DNA of 64,000 nt from Halogeometricum pallidum JCM 14848 (GTDB lineage: Archaea; Halobacteriota; Halobacteria; Halobacteriales; Haloferacaceae), in contig NZ_AOIV01000021.1 in assembly GCF_000337095.1 (NCBI RefSeq), forward strand, positions 74,082 to 138,081. The letters are read 5' to 3'. How positions within the stretch are numbered: position 1 is the stretch's first letter; each line of letters begins with the position of its first letter. Under the pieces are notes generated by a model. The model made no database searches. It had not been told where the DNA came from and saw nothing but the letters and a program-made list of their open reading frames with translations. Positions 53,083-60,898 of the stretch are shown piece after piece. Made by a program: the position numbers and the translations under genes.

Positions 53083-54033
53083 ATGGGTGCCATCGAAGTC
53101 GACGAACTCACGAAGGACTACGGGAACGTCCTCGGAATCGACTCCCTGTCCTTCACCGTCGAAGACGGCGAGGTGTTCGGCTTTTTAGGCCCCAACGGAG
53201 CCGGGAAGACGACGATGATCCGGACGATTCTGGGATTCCAGTCACCGACCAGCGGGAGCGCTCGCGTCCTCGGCCGAGACATCACCGACGAACGGGAGTT
53301 AGTCGAGGCGCGCCGGGAAATCGGCTACCTCCCGGCCGAACCGGTGTTCGATGAACGCACGACTGGACGGCGAATGCTGAGCTACTACGGCGACCTCCGG
53401 GGGGACGAGCGCAGCGACGAACTGCTCGAACAGTTCACTCCCCCGCTCGACCGGAAGATCGGCAGCTACTCCCGCGGGAACAAGCAGATGCTCGCCATCG
53501 TACTGGCGCTCATGCACGACCCGAAGTTGCTCATCATGGACGAACCGACCAGCGGTCTCGATCCCCTGAAACAGGACCGCTTCATCGAGTTCATCGCGGA
53601 GGAACACCGACGCGGGAAGACCGTCTTCTTCTCCTCGCACATTCTGAGCGAGGTCCAGAAGATCTGCGAGCGGGTTGGCATCATCCGCGCGGGGCGTCTC
53701 GTCGAACTGGAGGACGTCGAGACGCTGCTCAGCCGGTCCGGAAAGTTCGTCCGCGTCCGCGTCGCCGAGCGCGTAACGCCCGAGGAGTTTGCAGTCTCCG
53801 GCGTCCACGACTTGCGTCTCGGCGCCGACAGAATCGACACGGCCACCCCGAGCCGGAGCGATTCAGGAGCGACGATTACGTTCACCTATACGGGGGAGTA
53901 CAACGACCTGCTCGCACAGTTGAGCGAGTATGACGTGCAGGACATCGAAATCGAGGAGGCCCCCCTCGAAGAGGTGTTCATGCGATTCTACGGGGAGACG
54001 CCCACAGACCGAGGGGGCGAGGACGATGCGTGA
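53083..54033 (+). CDS. ABC-2 type transporter ATP-binding protein
   Basis: The protein has 316 residues. Walker A is GPNGAGKTT, the signature is YSRGNKQMLAI (SRGNK form, typical of the CcmA/NatA-like ABC-2 subfamily), Walker B is LLIMDEPTSGLD and the switch His is in FFSSHILSEV. A C-terminal domain of about 90 residues (VRVAERVTPEEFAVSGV) follows. It drives the permease encoded directly after (8-nt overlap). Ribosome-binding site gagagg precedes ATG 53083. Confidence 0.93.
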   Translation: MGAIEVDELTKDYGNVLGIDSLSFTVEDGEVFGFLGPNGAGKTTMIRTILGFQSPTSGSARVLGRDITDERELVEARREIGYLPAEPVFDERTTGRRMLSYYGDLRGDERSDELLEQFTPPLDRKIGSYSRGNKQMLAIVLALMHDPKLLIMDEPTSGLDPLKQDRFIEFIAEEHRRGKTVFFSSHILSEVQKICERVGIIRAGRLVELEDVETLLSRSGKFVRVRVAERVTPEEFAVSGVHDLRLGADRIDTATPSRSDSGATITFTYTGEYNDLLAQLSEYDVQDIEIEEAPLEEVFMRFYGETPTDRGGEDDA

Positions 54034-54811
54034 AATCGTCCGCTACGAGACGGAGCGACGGCTCCTGAGCGCGGTGGCGCTCTCGGTCGGTCTCTCGCTG
54101 TACGCGGGATTGTTCTTCGCAATCGGTCCGTCCATGATCCAAGAGATCGACTTCGAGCAGTACGCGGAGGCGTTCCCGCCGGCGCTTCAATCGGCGTTCG
54201 GCGTCGAGGCTATGGGATCGCTCGAAGGGTTGTTCGCCGCCGAACTGTACCAGTTCGGCTGGGTCCTGCTGCTGGGGGTGTACTTCGCGTACAGCGCCGG
54301 CGCGCTCGTCGCCGAAGACGTCGAAAACGGTCGATTGGACCTGCTGTTGTCGACCCCCGTCTCGCGCGTCTCGGTCCTTCTCGGAAAGTTCGCGTCGCTG
54401 CTCGCGCCGCTTCTCCTCGTGAACGCCGTCGTCGCGGCCGTCGTCTGTTTCGGAGGCGTTCTCATCGACGACCCCCTTCCGTTCGTCGACGTCGTGATGA
54501 CACACGTCCTCTCGATTCCGTACCTCCTCGTCTGTGCGGGTCTGGGAGTTGTATTCTCGGTGTTCGTCAACAGCGGAAGCGTCGCTCAGCGCGGCGCACC
54601 CGGCGTCGTCTTCGGCTTGTTCATGGTCGAATCGTTTGTCGCCGGGACGGACTACGAGTGGCTCGGCACCATCAGCCCGACGCACTACTACGACCCGATG
54701 GCCATCCTCGTCGACGGGACGTACGACCTAGCCGGCGCAGTCATCCTGCTCGAAGCCGCGGCCCTGCTGGTCGTCCTCAGCGTGTTCCAGTTCCAACGGA
54801 GAGATTTATGA
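54026..54811 (+). CDS. ABC-2 type transporter permease
   Basis: This 261-residue protein has six hydrophobic segments (LSVGLSLYAGLFFAIG, FGWVLLLGVYFAYSAGALVA, LLVNAVVAAVVCFGGVL and others) in ABC-2 permease order; ENGRLDLLLSTPVSRVSVLL is the conserved coupling-helix region. ATG 54026 lies inside the ATPase stop region. With the ATPase and the S-layer-like protein downstream it forms a NosDFY- or exporter-like operon; the cargo is unknown. Confidence 0.9.
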   Translation: MREIVRYETERRLLSAVALSVGLSLYAGLFFAIGPSMIQEIDFEQYAEAFPPALQSAFGVEAMGSLEGLFAAELYQFGWVLLLGVYFAYSAGALVAEDVENGRLDLLLSTPVSRVSVLLGKFASLLAPLLLVNAVVAAVVCFGGVLIDDPLPFVDVVMTHVLSIPYLLVCAGLGVVFSVFVNSGSVAQRGAPGVVFGLFMVESFVAGTDYEWLGTISPTHYYDPMAILVDGTYDLAGAVILLEAAALLVVLSVFQFQRRDL

Positions 54812-54918
54812 TACCAGATACGAACGCAGCCGACGGCGGAGCGACGAATTCGGGAGACTCGATATCGAGCGGCGGCCGGTCGACAAACGACCGAATCCGA
54901 CCGGAGGGTCGCCGATGA
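54808..54918 (+). CDS. 36-residue linker ORF between permease and S-layer-like gene
   Basis: ATG 54808 overlaps the permease stop (ATGA), and its own TGA overlaps the next ATG (ATGA at 54915-54918). The product MIPDTNAADGGATNSGDSIS then SGGRSTNDRIRPEGRR is Ser/Gly/Asp-rich and probably unstructured. Its likeliest purpose is to carry ribosomes from one gene to the next; a functional peptide is not excluded. Confidence 0.45.
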   Translation: MIPDTNAADGGATNSGDSISSGGRSTNDRIRPEGRR

Positions 54919-56507
54919 ATCGACGGCAACTCCTCGCCCTCATCTTCGTCTCGCTCATCGTCGTTCCGGGAACCGTCGGGGCGGCGGTTCGAGGGTCACC
55001 GGACCTCAAGGTCGCCCTCGGCGATAACCGCGTGGCCGTCGGCGAGAGCGGAACGCTCGAACTGACCGTCGCGAACAGCGGCGACTTAGACCTCGCGTCC
55101 GCGACGAATCCGGCGCTCAACGAGCGCGTGACGACGGCGCGGGGAATCGAACTGTCTCTCGACGACGGTGACGCCCCGCTGACCGTCGAATCCGGTCCGC
55201 GGCTCGTCGGCGGACTCGCCAGCGGTCAGAGCGCGACGGTTGGGTTCGACGTCTCGGTCGACGCGGACGCGGAACCGGGGACGTACACGCTGCCGGTGAC
55301 CGTCGAGTACACGCACACGAGTTCCATCGCGGAGGTGACGGGCGGAATAACCGAACGCACCGTCGAACGGGAGCTGACCGTCACGGTGATCGTCGAGGAC
55401 ACCGCCTCGTTCCGTGTGGTGGAGACGACGACGGACGCGCAAGTGGGCGAGAGCGGATCCGTCTCGCTGCTGTTGGAGAACACCGGGGCGGCGCCCGCCG
55501 ACGACGCGACGGTGACGCTGTCCTCGCCGAACGGGGCCGTGGCGTTCAGCGGGGCGCAGGAGGCGACGCGGTACGTCGGGTCGTGGGGCCCAGACGAGAC
55601 GCGGACGGTCACGTACGACGTCGCCGTCGACGGCAACCGGACGCCGCAGAACTACGCCGCGCAGGCGGTCGTCTCGTATCTCGACTCGGACGGGAACCCG
55701 AAGAACTCACAACCGCTGAGCGTCGGCATCGACCCGCGTCCGGAGACGGCGTTCTCGGTTCCATCGCTGAACGCCTCGCTGTACGTCGGCGAGCGGGGAA
55801 CGCTCCGAGGATCGGTCGTCAACGAAGGCCCCGAGCGGGTCCGCGGCGCGGTCGTGACGCTTCGGACGGACTCCGAACACATCCGAATAATCGACGATTC
55901 GGTCGCCGTCGGAACGCTCGAACCCGGCGAACGGGCCGACGTCGAGTTTTCCGCCGCGGTGAGCGACGACGCGACGCCCGGCGCGCGTCCGTTCTCGCTG
56001 ACGGTGGAGTACGAGCCAAGAGCGGGATCGGTGACGGGGAGCGACCCGATACGAGTCACCGGACAGGTCCGACCGGAACGGGACCTGTTCGGCGTGGAGG
56101 CGCGGAACGCCACGTTCGCCCCGGACAGCACCAACCGCCTCGAAGTCGTCGTCACCAACACCGGTGAGACGACCCGGCGGGACGTCGTTCTCGCGTTGGA
56201 GCCGAGCCAACCGTTCACGAGCGTCGCCCCGGAGGCGTACGTGCCGGCGCTCTCGCCCGGCGAGTCGGCGACGGTCGCCTTCGAGTTGTCCGTCGACGAG
56301 GACGCGGTGCCGAGCACGCACTCCGTTCGCCTGAACGTCACCGCCGAGACGGCTGAGACTCCCACCGAGGTCACCGACTCCTACCGCGTGCGGGTCGACG
56401 TCGCAGAAGAGGAACAGGCCGACGACATCGTCTCGCTCGTCGTTATCGCCGTTCTCGGCGCGGTGCTCCTCTCGGCCGTCGGGTACTGGTGGTATCGGCG
56501 GCGGTAG
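54915..56507 (+). CDS. membrane-anchored S-layer-like / CARDB-NEW3 repeat protein
   Basis: The protein has 530 residues. A Sec-type signal peptide (MNRRQLLALIFVSLIVVPGT) is followed by about four Ig-like domains of roughly 110 residues, each with GESGTLELTVANSGD- or STNRLEVVVTNTGETT-like strands, as in COG1361 / CARDB / NEW3 domains. A C-terminal membrane helix (IVSLVVIAVLGAVLLSAVGY) and WWYRRR anchor it, so the domains face outside. It is encoded directly after an ABC-2 exporter, a common archaeal pairing. Confidence 0.85.
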   Translation: MNRRQLLALIFVSLIVVPGTVGAAVRGSPDLKVALGDNRVAVGESGTLELTVANSGDLDLASATNPALNERVTTARGIELSLDDGDAPLTVESGPRLVGGLASGQSATVGFDVSVDADAEPGTYTLPVTVEYTHTSSIAEVTGGITERTVERELTVTVIVEDTASFRVVETTTDAQVGESGSVSLLLENTGAAPADDATVTLSSPNGAVAFSGAQEATRYVGSWGPDETRTVTYDVAVDGNRTPQNYAAQAVVSYLDSDGNPKNSQPLSVGIDPRPETAFSVPSLNASLYVGERGTLRGSVVNEGPERVRGAVVTLRTDSEHIRIIDDSVAVGTLEPGERADVEFSAAVSDDATPGARPFSLTVEYEPRAGSVTGSDPIRVTGQVRPERDLFGVEARNATFAPDSTNRLEVVVTNTGETTRRDVVLALEPSQPFTSVAPEAYVPALSPGESATVAFELSVDEDAVPSTHSVRLNVTAETAETPTEVTDSYRVRVDVAEEEQADDIVSLVVIAVLGAVLLSAVGYWWYRRR

Positions 56508-56949
56508 GTGACGCCCGGCCGTGTGGACTGGCCGGTCGGCCACCTCCACGAACAGGAACTCATCCAGATCAAGCAATCTGCGTGGGGAGCACTCGTGTGT
56601 TTCATCCTTCGCTCCGCTGCGAGGGGACAGTCTCATCTTCTAGTCGGTGCCGTCCAACAAGCACACACGAGAGGTTGGCCACGAATTCCGGACTGACGAG
56701 GGCTCCCCAGACCCAGTATCGCTACCCGTGCCCACAATGCGGCACAGAACTCTGGGTACTGCCGCCACAGGCAGTCATGCACCACGGAGGTGCGGAGACA
56801 TTCTACCGGGAACGCGGAGTTCAGGCGCGTAAAACGGCACTCCGCGGACGGGACGGCAGGTGCGGCCGAATGTGTGTTTACGGTATACAGAGGGCATCTG
56901 TATCGGGTGAGAGAGACGCTGGCGCGAGGGTCATGGGCTAATCGGTGCG
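56508..56949. other. no intact gene; possible zinc-finger remnant
   Basis: At 56707-56790 the forward frame reads YRYPCPQCGTELWVLPPQAV then MHHGG, a CPxCG zinc knuckle, but upstream sequence does not give a start or conserved domain and downstream frames decay. I treat it as a remnant of a small zinc-finger gene. Confidence 0.35.
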
Positions 56950-57426
56950 TCAGAACCGGTCGGGAAAGCGGTGCGGTCTCCATCCCGACCGTTCGGAGGG
57001 TCCGAACGAGTCGGTCGGTCCATTCTCCGTCGCGGCATTGAATAACGCCGTGTCGGCGTAGGACGTCCAGCGAACGATTTTCCCGTCCTGGAAGTCGAAG
57101 ACGTGTGCACCGCGAAATTCGACGGACGTCCCCGTCTCGACGTAGGTACCGCTCCACGTGATGAGCGCGACGACCGTGTCGCCACCATCGATGAACCGCT
57201 CCGGAACGACCGAGACCTCCGTCCAGTCGTTTGCAAAGCCGGCAAAGAGGTTCTCGAGAATCTCGTCTCGCCCGCGAAGCGTCCCGCCACCGACGATTCC
57301 TTCGGGTTCGTGAAGTTCAATGCCCGAGTCCCACGTCGCGACGACGGCATCGATATCACCCTCGGCGAACGACTCGTACATCCGCGTCACGGTCTCGACG
57401 TTACGTTTCATTGATGAGTTGGCCAT
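56950..57426 (-). CDS. SnoaL-like / ketosteroid-isomerase-fold protein
   Basis: The protein has 158 residues. NVETVTRMYESFAEGDIDAV and ELHEPEGIVGGGTLRGRDEI, followed by DGGDTVVALITWSGTYVETG and HVFDFQDGKIVRWTSYADTA, match the SnoaL-like NTF2 fold in full. These proteins bind small hydrophobic ligands or act as isomerases or hydrolases; function here is open. An inner ATG (MKRNVETV) is an alternative start. The Pro/Arg-rich tail is unusual. Confidence 0.85.
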   Translation of the reverse strand: MANSSMKRNVETVTRMYESFAEGDIDAVVATWDSGIELHEPEGIVGGGTLRGRDEILENLFAGFANDWTEVSVVPERFIDGGDTVVALITWSGTYVETGTSVEFRGAHVFDFQDGKIVRWTSYADTALFNAATENGPTDSFGPSERSGWRPHRFPDRF

Positions 57427-57668
57427 AGCGGTAATCCCACGTGTCTTACGACGTCAGAGACGATGTACCTGAGCCAAGATGCCCGGGTTCGTACGAGATG
57501 AGGCGGATGCGCGGTGAGTTACAGCGTCGCCTGCTCGGTCGTGGCGTTCCCCATCAGAAGAACGAGCCGTCTCGCTTGCACGGGTCTCCGTCAAGCACAC
57601 GTTCCGCCGCATCGACAGCAGCCTTCGCGGTGAGCCCGTACGTGTCGGGTGTCCCGGAGGCCGACCGG

Positions 57669-58382
57669 TCACTCGAACGAGACACCGACGTCGACGACGA
57701 CGACGGACACCCGTTGGGCGTTCACCGTACAGGTCAGCGTCTCACCGGAGACGGACCCGCACGTCGCCCCCGCGTCGGATTCGAGCGTCTGCCGCCAGGC
57801 CTCTACGCGAGGCGACGTCATCGTGATTGAGACGGTCTGTGACGTCCGGTCGGCGACGGCGACGTGCGTCGCCTCGCGAACCGTCGCCACCCTAGTCGAC
57901 CCACCGACGGCGGAGGGTCCCGTCGCCTCACCAAGACGGACGATGGGGAGGACGACTCCCTGATCCGAGAAGCGGAGTCGCGGTTCGGTGAGCATCACGA
58001 CCCCGTGCCCGTCGTCGCGGACGACCGCACCGTTGACGTAGACGAGTTCCGTCCCGTCGTCGCTTCGATAGATGAGGGGACGAACCTCGTACGTCTCGCC
58101 GAACGAGTCGCCGGTCACCGTCACCGTTACCGGATCACCGAGAGACAGTTGGCCGCTATCGAGTCGGAATCCCGTCGACCGACGCGGGGCGTCGTTCCCG
58201 ACCACGTCGTCGACGTTGCCCGCGAACACCGTCATGCTGCGCTCGACGTTCGAGACGCGCTGGGAGTCCTGGACGTCTTCGATAGCCGGATAGACGACGA
58301 GCGAGACGACGACGATCATCAGCATGACCAGTCCGAACACGGTGGAGAATCCGAGCGTCTCCGCCTGCGCTCTATCGGTCAC
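57669..58382 (-). CDS. pilin-like membrane-anchored protein (DUF7289-like)
   Basis: The protein has 237 residues. MTDRAQAETLGFSTVFGLVM, then LMIVVVSLVVYPAI, is the RAQxETxGF start plus single hydrophobic helix typical of haloarchaeal archaellin/pilin-like proteins of secretion clusters. The rest is a Val/Thr-rich beta domain. It is the last gene of the unit (11-nt overlap with the gene before it). Assignment to the DUF7289 group is from memory of the usual order DUF7287-7288-7261-7266-7289. Confidence 0.72.
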   Translation of the reverse strand: MTDRAQAETLGFSTVFGLVMLMIVVVSLVVYPAIEDVQDSQRVSNVERSMTVFAGNVDDVVGNDAPRRSTGFRLDSGQLSLGDPVTVTVTGDSFGETYEVRPLIYRSDDGTELVYVNGAVVRDDGHGVVMLTEPRLRFSDQGVVLPIVRLGEATGPSAVGGSTRVATVREATHVAVADRTSQTVSITMTSPRVEAWRQTLESDAGATCGSVSGETLTCTVNAQRVSVVVVDVGVSFE

Positions 58383-58818
58383 GAAGCGTCACCTCCGAAG
58401 ACGTCGCGGGGTCGTACCCGACGTCGACCGGCCCGCCGCGGACCGTGCCCTCCGCCACCGGCGTCGTCGACCGGAACGGGACGTGGACGACGACGTCCGG
58501 AGTGGAACTCCGCAGCGTGAGCCGGTAGCTGTCACTGCCGGTCTGTTCGACGGTGACGGTGTAGGGGCTCCCGACGACCCGGTCGGGAAGGTCGCTCCGC
58601 AGACGCACCGTGCCGTCGGTCTGTCGTGCGACGCCGTCCACCGCGGCGACGTCGGCCGCGAGTCGGTTCCCGACGACGTCGAGTTGCGAACGGACGCCGC
58701 GCTCCTGTTGGTCGATCACCAGATCACCGACACCGACCACGAGCGTCGAGACGAGAATCGCCACGATGCCGAGGAGCATCACGTAGTTCAGCGCGGTCGT
58801 CGAGGCGCGATCACGCAT
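58372..58818 (-). CDS. pilin-like protein of secretion cluster (DUF7266-like)
   Basis: The protein has 148 residues. MRDRASTTALNYVMLLGIVA, then ILVSTLVVGVGDLVI, is a short basic start and a single membrane helix, followed by a beta-rich domain (VRLRSDLPDRVVGSPYTVTV). The start at 58818 overlaps the upstream stop by 8 nt; an upstream in-frame ATG (MRPMRDRAST) would add three residues. Probable minor pseudopilin. Confidence 0.7.
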   Translation of the reverse strand: MRDRASTTALNYVMLLGIVAILVSTLVVGVGDLVIDQQERGVRSQLDVVGNRLAADVAAVDGVARQTDGTVRLRSDLPDRVVGSPYTVTVEQTGSDSYRLTLRSSTPDVVVHVPFRSTTPVAEGTVRGGPVDVGYDPATSSEVTLRDR

Positions 58819-59773
58819 CGGTCTCACCCGGGACGACCCGTAGTTCGGTCGCGTACGCCAACTGCGGCGTCTGGTAGGTCACCGAGACGGTGACAGCGTA
58901 GACTGCGGGCGAGGCCGTCGGCGCGGTCTCGTCGTATCGGTCCGGGCTCACGCCCAACACGCCCGACTCGTTCACGTCGACGACCAGCCCGTACGTTCCG
59001 TCCGCCCGAGTCCCATTCTCGTAGCCGATGTCGTACGACCCGCCGAGGCCGTCGGCGAACGGCGGGAACGAACAGGTCCCATCGTTCACCGTCCCCGACG
59101 AGAGGTCGACGACCGCCGACGCACCCGAGACGCTGCAGGTCTTTGTCTCGGTTGGGCTCTCGACGGTCACGTCGATTTTCGACGCCGTCTGCGTGAACGA
59201 CGCTCGCCACACGTCGGTCCCGTCGTCTGCGACGACGGCGAAGCACTCGGGCGTGCACGACGAGGACAGGTTCGTCCGGGAGACGTTCATCTCGAAGGCG
59301 CGGGTCTGCCCGACAGCCGACGCGAGCGTCCAATTCTCGGTCGCGTTCGCGTCGGTGAAGGTGCGGGAGTCGCGCTGTTCGATGCGGGTCCCTCGTTCCC
59401 AATCGACGCGTTCGACAGAGAGGTCGACCCCTTCTGCGGCGCTGCCGCGGGCGGCCGCCTCGTCCCAGTCGTCCACCGAGTCCGCGAGTGCGGTGTCGAG
59501 GTCGGCGTACGAACCGTCGTTTCGCCGGTTGAGCACCTCGACGGCACCGCCGATGCCGCGGTGGACGCTGTGTTCGAACCGGACCGCGTCACGGGCATCG
59601 TGAACGTCGGTCCGGTCGGTCGCCAGCACTTCCCCGCTCGCGACGCCGTTCAGGATCATCGCCAGCGCCACGACGAGAAGGGCGAGAGAGAACGCCCCCA
59701 CGAGGAGGAGTTGCCCGCGGTCGCGGCCGTGGCCGCGGCATCCGGTCCGGAGCCGTGCGCTCAGACCGGCCAT
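58811..59773 (-). CDS. minor pilin-like protein (DUF7261-like)
   Basis: The protein has 320 residues. The basic start (MAGLSARLRTGCRGHGRDRG) is followed by QLLLVGAFSLALLVVALAMI, a membrane segment like the one following the processing site in TadE-like proteins. The long outer domain has six or more Cys (SSSCTPECFAV, TKTCSVSGA, DGTCSFPP), rare in haloarchaeal proteins and suggesting disulfide bonds. Overlaps its upstream neighbour by 13 nt. Confidence 0.72.
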   Translation of the reverse strand: MAGLSARLRTGCRGHGRDRGQLLLVGAFSLALLVVALAMILNGVASGEVLATDRTDVHDARDAVRFEHSVHRGIGGAVEVLNRRNDGSYADLDTALADSVDDWDEAAARGSAAEGVDLSVERVDWERGTRIEQRDSRTFTDANATENWTLASAVGQTRAFEMNVSRTNLSSSCTPECFAVVADDGTDVWRASFTQTASKIDVTVESPTETKTCSVSGASAVVDLSSGTVNDGTCSFPPFADGLGGSYDIGYENGTRADGTYGLVVDVNESGVLGVSPDRYDETAPTASPAVYAVTVSVTYQTPQLAYATELRVVPGETDA

Positions 59774-60354
59774 ACGACCACCTCCACGCGAACGACGGTG
59801 TATATCGGGCCGTCGACGGCGTCGGGAACGTGGAACGACGACGCCTCGGTCAGCGTCGTCTCCGTCTCGGTGCCCGAAGAGTCGAGCAACACGTCGTCGT
59901 CGTACAGCGTGACCGTCCGGACCGCCCGCACGGCGTCGTCGGTCGGCGTTCCCTGTCGGATCACCGGAACGCGTCGCTGTTCGTTCGTCGTCGGGTCGAC
60001 GTGGACCACGTTCACGTTGTACGTATATCCCGAATCCGCGAACGACTCGTTCAACAGCGCGCCGAACGCCGTCGGCATCTCTCCGTCGACGGCGTAACGA
60101 TAGTCGCCCGTGCCGTGAAACGAGCTGTCGTCGGGATCCCACGAGAGCAGCGTGGCTCGAACGGCGCCGTCCGCCGTCGCGGCGTCGAGGACGCCCACGG
60201 CGACACCGTACTGCGCTTCCGTTACCTGTTGGCTCGACGTACTCGCCGTGAGCGCGGTGACGCCGCCCACCTGCGTGACGAAGATGACGGTACCCACGAG
60301 GAGGACCGCCGCCGTCACCGACTCCAGCGTGAACGTCTGTGCGCGATCGGTCAT
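59761..60354 (-). CDS. minor pilin-like protein (DUF7288-like)
   Basis: The protein has 197 residues. MTDRAQTFTLESVTAAVLLV, then GTVIFVTQVGGVTALTA, carries the short RAQxFTLE start and hydrophobic helix of secretion-cluster pseudopilins. The soluble part contains YRYAVDGEMPTAFGALLNES. It lies one base after the upstream gene and overlaps the next gene by 13 nt. Part of the tightly packed unit. Confidence 0.72.
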   Translation of the reverse strand: MTDRAQTFTLESVTAAVLLVGTVIFVTQVGGVTALTASTSSQQVTEAQYGVAVGVLDAATADGAVRATLLSWDPDDSSFHGTGDYRYAVDGEMPTAFGALLNESFADSGYTYNVNVVHVDPTTNEQRRVPVIRQGTPTDDAVRAVRTVTLYDDDVLLDSSGTETETTLTEASSFHVPDAVDGPIYTVVRVEVVVWPV

Positions 60355-60355
60355 C

Positions 60356-60898
60356 TCACCACACCCTCACTTCGAGAACCGCGGGTTGGTCACCGACGAG
60401 GACGGTTCGGCGTTCGGTAGCGGCCGACCGGTGTGCCTGCGGGACGTCCGGACCGACGGCGAGGCGGTCGGTACCGCACGCGCCGACGTCGCCGCCGTTG
60501 TAGCAGAGCAGGTCGGGTTCGGCGTCGCCGGTCACGTCCCACTGCAGGGAGACGTTCACGCTGTACGTCTCGTGGACGCCGACGACGTCGGCGAGTGCGT
60601 CGCCCGTCGAGAAGGGACACCCGGCACCGCCGACACCGGCGAAGAACGCGCCGGTACACTCGACGTCGAGCGCCCCAGGGGCGCCCGATTCGACCAGCAG
60701 TGAGTCCGCGAGCGTCGTCGACACGCGCTCTGCGACCAGTGGCGTCTCCTGTGCGTCGTACTGTGCGATCAGTTGCGGCGCGCTCGCGACGACGAACGAC
60801 AGTGCGAGGAAGAAGACGACGATTCCGAGCAGGAAGTCGAGGTTCGTCTGTCCCCGGTTTCGCGTCGCCGTGACGCTCACGCCGTCGGTCCGGGTCAT
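60356..60898 (-). CDS. minor pilin-like protein (DUF7287-like)
   Basis: The protein has 180 residues. NRGQTNLDFLLGIVVFFLAL, then SFVVASAPQLIAQ, carries the RGQTNLDFLLG start typical of this group. The outer part has Cys pairs (VECTGAFFAGVGGAGCPF; LCYNGGDVGACG). The ATG overlaps the stop of the TadC-like gene by 4 nt. Probably processed and assembled with the other four pilin-like proteins. Confidence 0.73.
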   Translation of the reverse strand: MTRTDGVSVTATRNRGQTNLDFLLGIVVFFLALSFVVASAPQLIAQYDAQETPLVAERVSTTLADSLLVESGAPGALDVECTGAFFAGVGGAGCPFSTGDALADVVGVHETYSVNVSLQWDVTGDAEPDLLCYNGGDVGACGTDRLAVGPDVPQAHRSAATERRTVLVGDQPAVLEVRVW

